From Arenicola marina (Eukaryota; Annelida; Polychaeta; Arenicolidae): a stretch of 64,000 bases of DNA. Position 1 is the stretch's first letter; each line of letters starts with the position of its first letter. Under the pieces are notes generated by a model, which saw only the letters and a list, made by a program, of their open reading frames with translations, did not search any database and was not told the DNA's origin. Positions 45,107 through 54,719 of the stretch are shown one piece after another. The translations under genes and the position numbers were made by a program. The stretch covers positions 1,488,001 through 1,552,000 of the forward strand of contig OZ025256.1 in NCBI GenBank assembly GCA_964019135.1, in the 5' to 3' direction.

Positions 45107-46128
45107 GACACAGCCATGTTTTGTGCAGACATGGAGCGGCGGGGATTGGTGAGGGGTGGGGGGGGGGGGGGGTGATGGGGGTTGATCAAATACCCACCAG
45201 CACTGTTATTAAAACGTATTTGATGAGGTCAGCATTGGATAAATTACCGAACATTGGTATGAATGATTCCTAAGTTGCATCATAATAACCAGAGATAAGT
45301 GTATACTACGAGCTAGAGTAAACAATTACGTATTTAACTAACGACTTTTGCCTGTATGATATTACAGTGTCCTTGTCATTATGTTAATAAATGTAATCGG
45401 TACAGCAGGATGTTTCTGACGCACCTGATTTAAACGATTTGCAGCACATATGAAAACCTCCCAGGTTACGTGGAACACATTGTTTCTTTGTCTTCTGGCC
45501 TCTTCTGCCGGCAAGCTCTTTGTGGTGATTCCGGATCCATGTCTAAAATGTCAAATTGCAGCAATAATAATATTTCATAAAAGTTATATTTTCACTGACG
45601 TGCTCATATAATATACCAATATATCAAAGTCCTGTTCTAATGCTAAATGACCCGGCCAGATAGCATGTCAACATCGATTTAACATTGATTAAAGATATTG
45701 ACAACCGTGTCACAGAACACAGGCCATTACCATAACAGAGAAGATACAGCAATGGATTCCTAATTAAGCATGGCAAGGCCTTACCCGCGACTATGCGCGA
45801 CAAAAAACAGCATAAGTATATGGGCAACCGTTTCACAGAACACAGACCATAACCATAACAGACAAGATACAACAATGGATCCTTCATTAAGAATAGCGAT
45901 GCATCGCCCGCGACTATGCGCCACGCAAAATGATCCTACAGCAGATACAACAATGGATCCCAATGGATGCCAAAACGGCATAAATATATGGGCAACCGTG
46001 TCACATTACACAGGCCATAACAGTCGGGATACATCAATGGATCCTTCGTTAAGAATGGCGAGGCATCGCCCGCGACTGCGCGACAAAAAACGGCATAAAT
46101 ATATGGACCACCGTGTCACAGAACACTC

Positions 46129-46480
46129 TCAAGCGCGATCCACAGCAAACGAAATACAGCAATGGATGCCAAAGATGGCGAAACGGGCAAACCAAACCGT
46201 TGACCGAACGTCTGAGCTACTGCGCATATTGCAGTGCCAGCCGAATCTGTCACGAGAACAGATTTCTGTTTCCGTTCGTTCCACTTGTGTATAAAGAACT
46301 GCTAAAAACATGAAGTGAGCTTGATTCATGGGTTTAGGGCTGTGGTTGATACCCTGAAGGAGACTGTTACATTGTTCACATATTGATGGGTTCACTCCTT
46401 CCATGCCTAAGAGTCGGCCACTTCTGTAGTTTGAACAACGCATGAGAATACCCATGAAAACTGTTAAATTGTTCACATAT
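46129..46480 (-). pseudogene. KDZ transposase C-terminal region, copy D
   Basis: Minus frame GMEGVNPSICEQCNSLLQGI, NHSPKPMNQAHFMFLAVLY. The Phe-to-Cys and Thr-to-Pro changes mark decay. A 75-bp partial duplication of its upstream flank (TTGTTCACATATTGATG...) follows at about 46456-46545. Confidence 0.7.
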
Positions 46481-46689
46481 TGATGTGTTTACTCCTTCCA
46501 TGCCTAAGAGTCGGCCACTCCTGTAGTTTGAACAACACATGAGAATACCCATGAAATATTTGATGGAATGTACGTGTCCGATTGTCCGATTCTAGTAACC
46601 GCTCCTCCGGTTCAGGTTATACTGTACAAGAGACCATCCAAAGTCATAAAATATATCTTATAAAATATATCATATAAATATGTCTCCAA

Positions 46690-47183
46690 ATGGGTACATG
46701 AAACAACTGCAGAATTTCCTCATTAAAATGACATTAATAATGTGACACATATAGCAATGACAATGCGATGGGCCAAACTGTATTCATAAATGGGTAGACC
46801 CCTGTCTCTCCACGTCAGGATGCTGTTTAGGACAATATTGTCCTGGCAGAACATCGTCCAACTCATATGCCCTAATTTTAGGAGTCCTTTCTAAATCAAT
46901 AGAAAATGAGCGCGTCTGCCTAATTTGCGCACCGTCAGGTCGATAAATGTAGGCCTGTAATCCTTTGATTATAGGACCCAGAGATTGGCATGCCTCTTCT
47001 GCGGGGACATCTTCTGCATGGAGAATCCTGACGAACCTTCTTACATAGTTTAGCATTTCCAGCACGGCCGGATGTGGCACTTCCTCTTCTAGAGAGGCAC
47101 ACAACAACGGTACCTAGTTCAGGATTGACGCTTTTGTGTTGCTCGCACGAGGCATCACCCGCGACTATGCGCGACAAACACAC
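46690..47183 (-). pseudogene. KDZ transposase fragment, array copy D (empty LTR site)
   Basis: Frame 47107-46784 with EEEVPHPAVLEMLNYVRRF and AYIYRPDGAQIRQTRSFSID. The insertion site reads CCAAATGGGTACATGAAAC with no LTR and without the duplicated GGTGT, so it is a native empty site. Shortened NPPK segment (a deletion of about 10 bp). Confidence 0.75.
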
Positions 47184-47459
47184 GACATAAAGATATGGGC
47201 AAACGTCACAGAATACAGACTCCCAAGCGCGAACGACAGCAGACCAGACACAGCCATGGATCCTTAATTAGGAATGGCGAGGCATCGCCCGCGCGACTGC
47301 GCGTAAAAACAAACTGCATAAATATATGGGCCACCGTGTCACAGAACACTTACCATAGGCGAGATCCACAGCAGACCACACACCGTAATCGATCCTTTAT
47401 TAAGCGCGAGAGATGCATAAAAAGAACAGCAAAATTACACCCACTACTCTCCGGTTATT

Positions 47460-48570
47460 GAATATCGATAAATTTTGACTTGTATACATCTATGTTAGTA
47501 AGAGAGGCGCACCCCAAATAACCATTAACGATGAGTCGTTAATAGGTTTATGTGGTAGACCAATTACCAACGTTTACTTGCATGTATAATGTGTGGTGAC
47601 CCTAATATGTATCATATCCTAAGTTCATCAGGACTTGGGGGTCGGCATGCTTCTTTGTTTTCTTAGATTCCACCAGCATATTCATGCTTATGACGACGGG
47701 TACCAGAGTTTTAATCATGAGGCTGGCAGCGCAGCAGCTGTAAATCCTGAGCCTGGGTATGGGAGCGTAATTGGCTCCAAATCTCCGGGTTGATCTCCGG
47801 GTTGACCTTCGGCCCAACCGAAGTTCTTGGGCCGCAAGTGTTTATCCACGAGATCTTTAATTTAATTTTGTCCCCGGCTACTTATACAGGAAAAGCGAAA
47901 TTGAAAACGTCTGCCAGCTTAGATTTAACTGACGGACCCCACTTATCCTGCGACTCCTAGAATTGCGCCAGCTAAATTGCTGTCGATGGTGAAAACCTTC
48001 GGCCGGTACCTTAGTCGCTCCCGTCAGCCACATTAACACGTGCTCTGCAGCCACCTTGACCCCGTTACAAGTAGTTACGTCACCTGCTAATGGTAAATAT
48101 ATTCACCTGAACCCTGTATCAAAGTTGCCAGGGAAAACGCATACACAAAACTCTTATACACAGTGCTTTAAACGTGGGACCTAACACGCCGTCCATCGCC
48201 CTGTTCCCGGCATTCTGACTTTAAAGGGCACCATCCATTCATATCTGTTCCGAAGTTCTATTGCCTTCTGTTCGCCCTCGATGCTTATTCCATGCCTTGG
48301 CGAATGCCGCCAGCTGCCCGTTGATGTGGGGCAAGTAATCGAAGTTTATTGTATATATGTGATAGTGATTTTCCCTTCGTGTACCATACAATTCATTGTA
48401 GAATGTTTGGATCGCTTCTTTGAAAATTTATGCCTGTCTGTCGATCCTTATTTTTGAATGGATTTGTCTGCCATATGACTACCACTGTTTAGTCCATGTT
48501 AATGTGACTAATATACTAATCGCGATGGAAGTCATTAGCGCTTACAGGCATCCAGAAACAAATCGTTATG
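47460..48570. other. No recognisable gene
   Basis: A 71-codon minus frame at 47602-47817 has no family resemblance. No splice-supported coding sequence seen. Confidence 0.4.
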
Positions 48571-48581
48571 ATTGGGGCGTT

Positions 48582-49300
48582 TCAAATCACCATGTCGTGC
48601 TCAGTCAAACATAAATCTCTGTCAATGGCCGCTGCTTCCCTGGGCTTCAGACCTCTATACTTGTAAGGGCATCTAGGTTCTAAGTAGGGATGTGCGACTG
48701 GATGCGCGACTTTGCCATCTGGACATGCACCAAGATGAGGGTAGTCCTGCCTCACTACGAGTCCCGATGGGACGATCTTTACCTTATGGCCAGTCTTTGC
48801 TATGTACTTTTGTATTGCAGTCGGTTCGTAATCTCGTCCATGTTTCAGTGCACTGGGCATCTTTTCCCCATCACTTTCCACTGGTTTCATCTGCATGCGT
48901 TGCACCAACTGCCCACAATTCTTCTGCTTCCTGTGACACACTTCCCCAAATTTAGAAGCTGTGACACGAAGCCTTCTTTCTTCCCACCACTTGTCACTGC
49001 CGGCCTGACCTCTCGTATCGCACTCTATCTGCTCGGATTTGGCAGCATCTACAGACAATATTTGGAGAACATCATATTTGTCAGCATCAACCAACTCAGT
49101 ATCCGAGAAGAGTGGCTTATTTTATCTTGGATAATACAGCTCTGTATTCCTCTGAAACGGTCAAGACTCATCACGTTGCAGTCAACATGGAAGTCACCTT
49201 CGATCAGAGCCATCTGGTAGCCGTGATCCTGGTTTCTGGCCATGCAAATAGCATATTTGGGGGTTTCCCGAGCTAAAGTTTCCTGCGCGCTTGCCAGTAG
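48582..49300 (-). pseudogene. YqaJ-like recombinase/exonuclease remnant 2
   Basis: The main frame 49094-48582 reads DKWWEERRLRVTASKFGEVC, LKHGRDYEPTAIQKY, GLVVRQDYPHLGACPDGKV and CPYKYRGLKPREAAAIDRDL, which is the YqaJ fold in the expected order with the H-G..E and PDG motifs. The E-x-K before CPYKYR reads E-P-R, so the metal-binding/catalytic lysine is substituted. A preceding frame (to about 49300: DPSLLASAQETLARETPKYA, ICMARNQDHGYQMALIEGDF) is offset by a frameshift near 49110. This copy is more similar to phage/eukaryotic YqaJ proteins than the one at 29.5-30.2 kb and is not a recent duplicate of it. Confidence 0.8.
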
Positions 49301-49714
49301 GCTTGGGTCAATCGGTATAACTGATGGTGCCCTTGCTTCGTATTTAATGGTTACTGGTCTATTTCAACAAGAAGCAGATATTACGCCGGCGGGGCCACCA
49401 CAACTTTGGCCTGGTTCCGCCTTGCCTGACCACCGCCCAGGCTCAGCTGAAATCGCAACCAATCTTGTACTATGGCCTCGATAGTCTCTGCCCCTGCAGC
49501 ATATTAACATCCGGTGGGAAATGAATCCAGATAATACTTCTGTCTGAAAATGCATGATAATGTTAATTAAGTGTGGTATGTCATTTGCTACGGGCGTCCG
49601 TAGATCAATAAATCGTCGTGGCTTGATTTCCCTCGCTATTATTGCTATGTTAAGAGCAAAGGATCTCCGGGTCCCGAGTTTGGCGCTGGTCAGGGGTAGC
49701 TCTCCGTGGTTAGT

Positions 49715-50060
49715 ATTCTAGTTCTATAGTATTTTCGTATAGAATTAACTATAGTATTTTGGTATAGAATTAATTATAGTAAATACTGTACAAAGGTACT
49801 ATAGTAAATATTATCCAAAAGTACTATAGAAATTACTATAGTAAATACTATAGAACTGGCTATAGTATTTACTATATCACTTTCTATAATATTTATTATA
49901 TAACATGCTACAGTACTTTCTATAGGATGTGCTATATACTTACTATAAGATGTACTATAGTATTTCCAATAGAACGTTCTATAGTATCTACTATAGTTCT
50001 ATAGTATATACTATGGTATTTACTATAGCACTTACCATGATATTTATTATACCATGGTAC
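49715..50060. repeat. ACTATAG palindromic repeat field
   Basis: About 20 occurrences of ACTATAGTA/CTATAGTATTTACTATAG in both orientations within 350 bp, with GTTCTATAG and TTTCTATAG variants. The field can form many alternative hairpins. Confidence 0.85.
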
Positions 50061-50229
50061 TGATTGTACGACCAGCTGAAGTAAATACTATGGAAATAGT
50101 TTATAAATACATGGAATATTAATAATATCTGCCAATTAATATATGCATGAACGCAGACAAAGTGCATCATTTAATCACAGTGGTTTATTAAATCGATCTA
50201 CCTGGTCTTTGCATATACAACCAAATCGG

Positions 50230-50262
50230 ATATATATATATATATATATACAATTGTATATA
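50230..50262. repeat. (TA)n microsatellite
   Basis: A TATATATATATATATATATA run just downstream (minus sense) of the BEN gene stop codon. Confidence 0.9.
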
Positions 50263-50294
50263 TTATATAGATTGCTAATGATCGACTTAAGGTC

Positions 50295-51193
50295 TTATTT
50301 AGATTTCTGTGTCTTGCACACTTTGCCGGCGTTGTTTAACTTCTGTAGCAGGTGCCCCTTGACAGTTGCGTCGCTCAGGCCGGCGAATTGCCCCATGATA
50401 CTCTCTGAAAAGAGGGCACTTGTTTCTTTTTAAATTGTATATATATAAGTTAATAACGAGTATTAAATAGACATCAGTCTATCCTACACTTACATCCAGC
50501 TCTGCTTATCAACTACGAGAACTTATTTGTACGGTAGGCGATTGGGTCATACGTTACATTGTTGGTTTGATGTGTCGGAGAATGACATTATTGCCATCCG
50601 ATTCGTTGCCCACTCACCAATTATGCCTTTTAATATGGCATCATGCATGGCCGGCTTGGCCAGCGCTCCGACCGCACCAGGTCTGGTCGTCCCTGACAGT
50701 GAATGCGTGGCCAGGTACTCCGTGGAGAAGAGGCCCTGGAGAAGGGCGTTGCAAATTTTTTGAGGCGACGCCATTGAGCACCGGGCCAGCAGGGACGGGC
50801 CAAGATGCTGAAAACAAGTAAATTATTTAATTGGTGCTTGAATTTATTTCTTTGCATTAGCTATACTTGTGGTGTGTTGTATGGCATGTGTGCTGGGATC
50901 TAGGGGAAAAATGAAGACACATAATTAAACAAAAGTAGCATTTAATATAAAATCATTGTTGCATCATATCTAGTTGTTTTAATCAATTATTCCCTTGTAC
51001 ATTGTGCACCCGTTGTATGCGCATTATATGTTCATTAAGGAGACAACCTCTTTTGTGCAATTGTGGTTGCAAATAACAGTAAACTTACCGTTTTCTGGCC
51101 AGGTGGGAGATCCAGACAACTGGTCGTAAACTGGCTCCCGTGACCAACATCTGCACCTGGACTTGGTAGAAATAGTTGGGGCTCGTAGTTCAC
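50295..51193 (-). CDS. BEN-domain protein, 3' exons
   Basis: Minus strand, three exons with consistent phases. The first ends at 51089 before GTAAGT (..GSQFTTSCLDLPPGQKT). The second is 50807-50618, between TTTTCAG and GTGAGT: HLGPSLLARCSMASPQKICN, ALLQGLFSTEYLATHSLSG, AKPAMHDAILKGIIG. The third is 50404-50295: ESIMGQFAGLSDATVKGHLL, QKLNNAGKVCKTQKSK, stop. LL..LFS.E.LA..SL.G.....KPA......AIL..I...F.......V..H...K.N...K is the BEN DNA-binding fold. The 5' end is not seen: upstream sequence at 51187 is LTR-like. No frameshift is present in the visible exons. It could be a host gene or, since BEN domains occur in mobile elements and viruses, a captured one. Confidence 0.75.
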
Positions 51194-51243
51194 TCAGACT
51201 TTATTAAACTACTTAAACGTCAAGTTGAATACAACACTTACGG
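51187..51243 (-). repeat. LTR-like direct repeat, left copy
   Basis: TTCACTCAGACTTTATTAAA then CTACTTAAACG and TGAATACAACACTTACGG. The same blocks lie at 61644-61676 and 61821-61840 with a 146-bp insert between them. On the minus strand it contains TTTAATAAAGTC, a plausible LTR polyadenylation signal. Confidence 0.65.
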
Positions 51244-51248
51244 TATGA

Positions 51249-51560
51249 TCGGCAGCAACTCCGGCACGCGGGGGAGCTACCGTCCAGTGGATCGATTGGG
51301 GGCAGACGCACGTCAGGCCTCACATAGCGGAGGTTCCGGCCCAGAACAGCACAGACTTGTTCCGGCCGGAACTCATCGCCATGTTCTCGCCTCATGTGGT
51401 GCCGGGCCGCAGCCGCCTGTAGGTACCAACGGTCGCCCGCCGGACACACGTAGTACGTCACGACGTCCATGTGTTTCGCCTGCCAGTGGGACGTCTTCCG
51501 CCTGCGGGCACCCCGTCACCTGGCACGTGAACGTCGTCCCTTTACCCCACTGATCCAGGG
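51249..51560 (-). pseudogene. Possible zinc-finger-like remnant
   Basis: The minus frames GTTFTCQVTGCPQ and then (shifted) VVTYYVCPAGDRWYL, ARHHMRREHGDEF suggest a C-x4-C ... C ... H-x4-H type finger broken by a frameshift. It lies between the 51.5-52.0 kb ORF and the LTR-like repeat. The family is not identified. Confidence 0.35.
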
Positions 51561-52022
51561 GCAGGACTTCCCCACTCGCCTCTCGCTTACGCTGTAACAG
51601 GCTCTCTGTCGCCTATGAGCTGCCGGGCTGCACCATACCCCCGAACAATCGTCCCGCCGGAGCATGGTGGCTAGCACCGGCTCTGGAAAGCCATGCGATC
51701 CCGAGGAGACCGTTACCATCGGTCCCTCGCCCTCGCGAGTCGCCCCGTCCGGTATGTCTATAATGACACCCGTCGGAGCGACCACCCTGAAGGCCGCGAC
51801 TACTGTCGCGCCGGTGGAGGCAGGTACACTCGCTACCTCCATCGGTTCGACATCGCTAGAAGGTTCATCCTGCAACATGGCCGCTAGGCCCGCTGTCACC
51901 GACGTGATGCCAGCGGTTACCGATCCATCCGGTGACGTCCCCCGGCTGGTCCTCCTGGCTTCCTCATCGCCTCGGCCTGCTTCCAGGTCCGTCGTCTCCG
52001 CGACGGCCGGGTTCTCGTCCAT
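51516..52022 (-). CDS. Unknown 168-aa ORF in LTR-flanked DNA
   Basis: Starts with an ATG codon (MDENPAVAETTDLEAG), with an acidic and Ser/Thr/Pro-rich body. It is GC-rich, and overlapping plus-strand frames are also open, so the coding sense is uncertain. Position between the two LTR-like repeats (51.2 and 61.6 kb) makes it a candidate retroelement gene. No gag, protease or RT motif was recognised. Confidence 0.3.
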   Translation of the reverse strand: MDENPAVAETTDLEAGRGDEEARRTSRGTSPDGSVTAGITSVTAGLAAMLQDEPSSDVEPMEVASVPASTGATVVAAFRVVAPTGVIIDIPDGATREGEGPMVTVSSGSHGFPEPVLATMLRRDDCSGVWCSPAAHRRQRACYSVSERRVGKSCPWISGVKGRRSRAR

Positions 52023-52855
52023 CTACTGGGGAGAAATCACATCACTAATCAGTCACAACCTGAGATCAAGCCTGACACACATCGCGCTAACCGTACCCAG
52101 GACACACCTTATGACACTCTACCGAGGCCAGACCCAGAGCCCTTCCCGCACTTACCGATGGGTCTCGGGGGTTACCCTGGTTGGCGCGGCAATGAACCCC
52201 CCGCAGACGACTACTACTCCTCATCCTACCGTGCTGGGGGCAACAACGCTCTTCGTCCAAGAGAGCTGAGGCCGTCCAGCTACAGCGTGAGGAGCCCTCT
52301 CCCTCACAACCGGGGAGTGACACCGCCCTGCGTCCGGCTGCGGAACAAGAATTTGCAGCGGAACAGGGATTTGCAGTGACGATGTGTCACCCGTTGCTTC
52401 TGAGGCACCGCTGCGGAGTGTCACCGCCGCATCGGACCAGCCTCCTGTAGGGCATTAACTCTTTGCCTACCCCAACCACTTTCCAGGCTGGCTGCCAGCA
52501 CAGCTCTCCAGCGCACATACCACACACAGCTGTGGGCTTAAATACCAGAGCAGGGCTGCAGCCCAGCTCTGCCGCACGGCTGCATGCACAGGTTGAGCTG
52601 CAATACGCTTACTGCAGCTACTAGGATAATTTAAACAGAGGAACCCACCTTTGAAATGTCTCCTAGTATAATAAACATCGATAAATTCGTATCCAACCTG
52701 CATCAGTTTAATCCAATTGAAGAATCGTGTGAATCCAACCAGCATAAATATCCAGTCAGGACTTTCAAGGAAAGATTAAGCCAGATGTAGATGTCACAAT
52801 GTTATATATACAGGAGCAATTATATACAGTATGTATATCTATGAAAGTCTGCAGT

Positions 52856-54541
52856 TTAGATGAGGTTGTGATACCTCACAAAACAATCATTGTCCACACA
52901 AAGGTGGACTTGGCACTGCTTGCAGCCAAGGAAAACTTCATGGCGACGGCCTTCCCGGCTGCACAGCTTGCACCTGCCCCTCTTCTCAAACTTCCCGGGC
53001 CAATGGAAGTTCCCTTCTACATCCAGGGTTGAAGGCATATGCCTCTTCCTTTGGCCCCGGTAGCCTCCAATCAGCTGCTCTGCCAGTGCCATCCGGTAGT
53101 CAATCTGTCGCCGACTTTTTGGGCGCCCCCTTCGGGATTGAAGGACATGATTGACTGACTCCTTCATGGCAATCAAGGAGTTGCAGATGGAGATGTCAAT
53201 GAGGAACCAAATAATGTATTTCCACCATTTTCTAGCCTTACGGCAACTCATGTATTGCATGCGGTACTGGTCCGCCCTGTCCACTCCGCCCATGTATTTG
53301 CCATAGTTTGTCACTATGGTTGGACAGGTGACATCAAGTAGACGGCCATCTTTCTGCCTTCTTTGGGTGACATCTTCAGAAGTGGGGTTACAATTGTTGG
53401 CCAAGAAATGAACTGTCCTCTTGTCTTTCCATGCCACAGCCACAAGGTCACCTCGCTGCAGCATTTTAGTGTCACCCCTCTCTTTGACAACCTTCTTGTC
53501 CTTCAAGGTGGGAGGGAATTGTTTACGATGGGCTCGTACAGTCCCACAGCAAAATATGTTCTCCTCTCTAAGTTGATCAAAGAGAACAGGACTTGAGAAA
53601 TAGTTATCCATGTACACATGGTAATTGCCATTGACCAGAGGGCGTGTCATGTCCCTGACAACTCGACCACCGAGCCCTTCTTCTGACCGCCTATTTCCCA
53701 CAATGTCAGTAGCTCCTGTGTAAACTTGAAATTGGTGGACATATGCATTGTGCGGGTCGGCTCGCACCCAAACTTTAATTCCAAATTTGGTGGGCTTGGC
53801 AGGCAAATATTGCCGAAAAGACAAGCGACCTTTGAATGCAATCATTCCCTCATCGATGCTCTGCTCTCTGTGAGGGTTGTAATTGTTCAGGCATGTCCCC
53901 AATAGGACGAATGTGGCACAATTTGTCGTTGCCTGGCTGTCCCCTCCTCGGGTTCGTGTCGCTGTCATTGAGGTGAAAATATTTGAGATCCGTTCAAATC
54001 TATCTCTGGTCATGACATCTTTAGCCCCAGGAATGCTGAAATACTTTCTGGTGGACCAGAGCAGATTGTAGGCTGGCAGTGGGATGACTGACATGATGAT
54101 ATGCATCCCAATAAATGCCTTCATTTCTTCTGCTGTCACATCTTTCCACCTCCGGTCTGGGTGTTGCAGAATTGTTCTTGCCGCGTACGCATTTGTTTCA
54201 CGGACAAGAATAGCTACAGCTTCATTGGTGAAAAAAGTAGAAAAGAAATCGATCTCCCTAGCGTCTGGCTGGAGATTAAATGTGGCCCCCATAGGTTTTA
54301 TAAAAGGTGGAAGCTGGATGGCTTGTAGCTGGTCGCTCCATAAACGAATTCCCCTCCCTTCTTGTTGATCGCCCGCCTGATCGTTTTCGTCATCTGTCTC
54401 CCATTCTGACAAGTTTGTGGTAGACACGGGCGACACAGATATGTCAGAGTCTATCTGTATATTTCTAGCAGGATCTAAGTCCTGCTCAAAGCCATAAAAA
54501 GATTCGCCAGAGTCACTCTCTGAAGGATTTACTGCAGCCAT
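52856..54541 (-). CDS. piggyBac transposase, intact
   Basis: The open frame extends upstream to 54646, but that codon is TTG; the ATG at 54541 (AAAATGG context, protein MAAVNPSESDSGESF..) is the likely start, giving 561 aa. The catalytic triad is present: D in SIDEGMIAFKG, D in YHVYMDNYFSS and D in YMGGVDRADQY (residues 265, 347 and 456 counted from the open-frame start). An acidic N-terminus precedes the DDE core. The C-terminal cysteine-rich domain is complete (CKLCSREGRRHE, GCKQCQVHLCVDNDC, FVRYH). No stop or frameshift is visible. It is of the PGBD4-like type and would cut and reinsert DNA at TTAA. The nested LINE lies upstream of its start and may have separated it from the right TIR and promoter. 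Confidence 0.93.
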   Translation of the reverse strand: MAAVNPSESDSGESFYGFEQDLDPARNIQIDSDISVSPVSTTNLSEWETDDENDQAGDQQEGRGIRLWSDQLQAIQLPPFIKPMGATFNLQPDAREIDFFSTFFTNEAVAILVRETNAYAARTILQHPDRRWKDVTAEEMKAFIGMHIIMSVIPLPAYNLLWSTRKYFSIPGAKDVMTRDRFERISNIFTSMTATRTRGGDSQATTNCATFVLLGTCLNNYNPHREQSIDEGMIAFKGRLSFRQYLPAKPTKFGIKVWVRADPHNAYVHQFQVYTGATDIVGNRRSEEGLGGRVVRDMTRPLVNGNYHVYMDNYFSSPVLFDQLREENIFCCGTVRAHRKQFPPTLKDKKVVKERGDTKMLQRGDLVAVAWKDKRTVHFLANNCNPTSEDVTQRRQKDGRLLDVTCPTIVTNYGKYMGGVDRADQYRMQYMSCRKARKWWKYIIWFLIDISICNSLIAMKESVNHVLQSRRGRPKSRRQIDYRMALAEQLIGGYRGQRKRHMPSTLDVEGNFHWPGKFEKRGRCKLCSREGRRHEVFLGCKQCQVHLCVDNDCFVRYHNLI

Positions 54542-54719
54542 TTTGCCAGCTAAGTCAGCAAGTGACACTATATTTCCCGCCCCAAGCCCTCTCAGCCCTG
54601 GATCCAAGCCCATGATCCAGACAGGCATAACCACAAAACCACACAATCATATGGGTCCCTTGGGAAAACCCCGATCTGTTCTTGTTCATTTGCATCTCAT
54701 TTGCATATTGAAATCTGCA

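Noticed and set aside
45770..46294. 174-codon plus-strand ORF with MDPSLRMA repeats
   Set aside because: Translation of the 115-bp tandem repeat and of the antisense of the KDZ C-terminus.
51664..52269. 201-codon plus-strand ORF
   Set aside because: Antisense of the 51516-52022 minus frame in GC-rich DNA; no motif. Neither sense is firmly coding and the minus strand has the better start and context.
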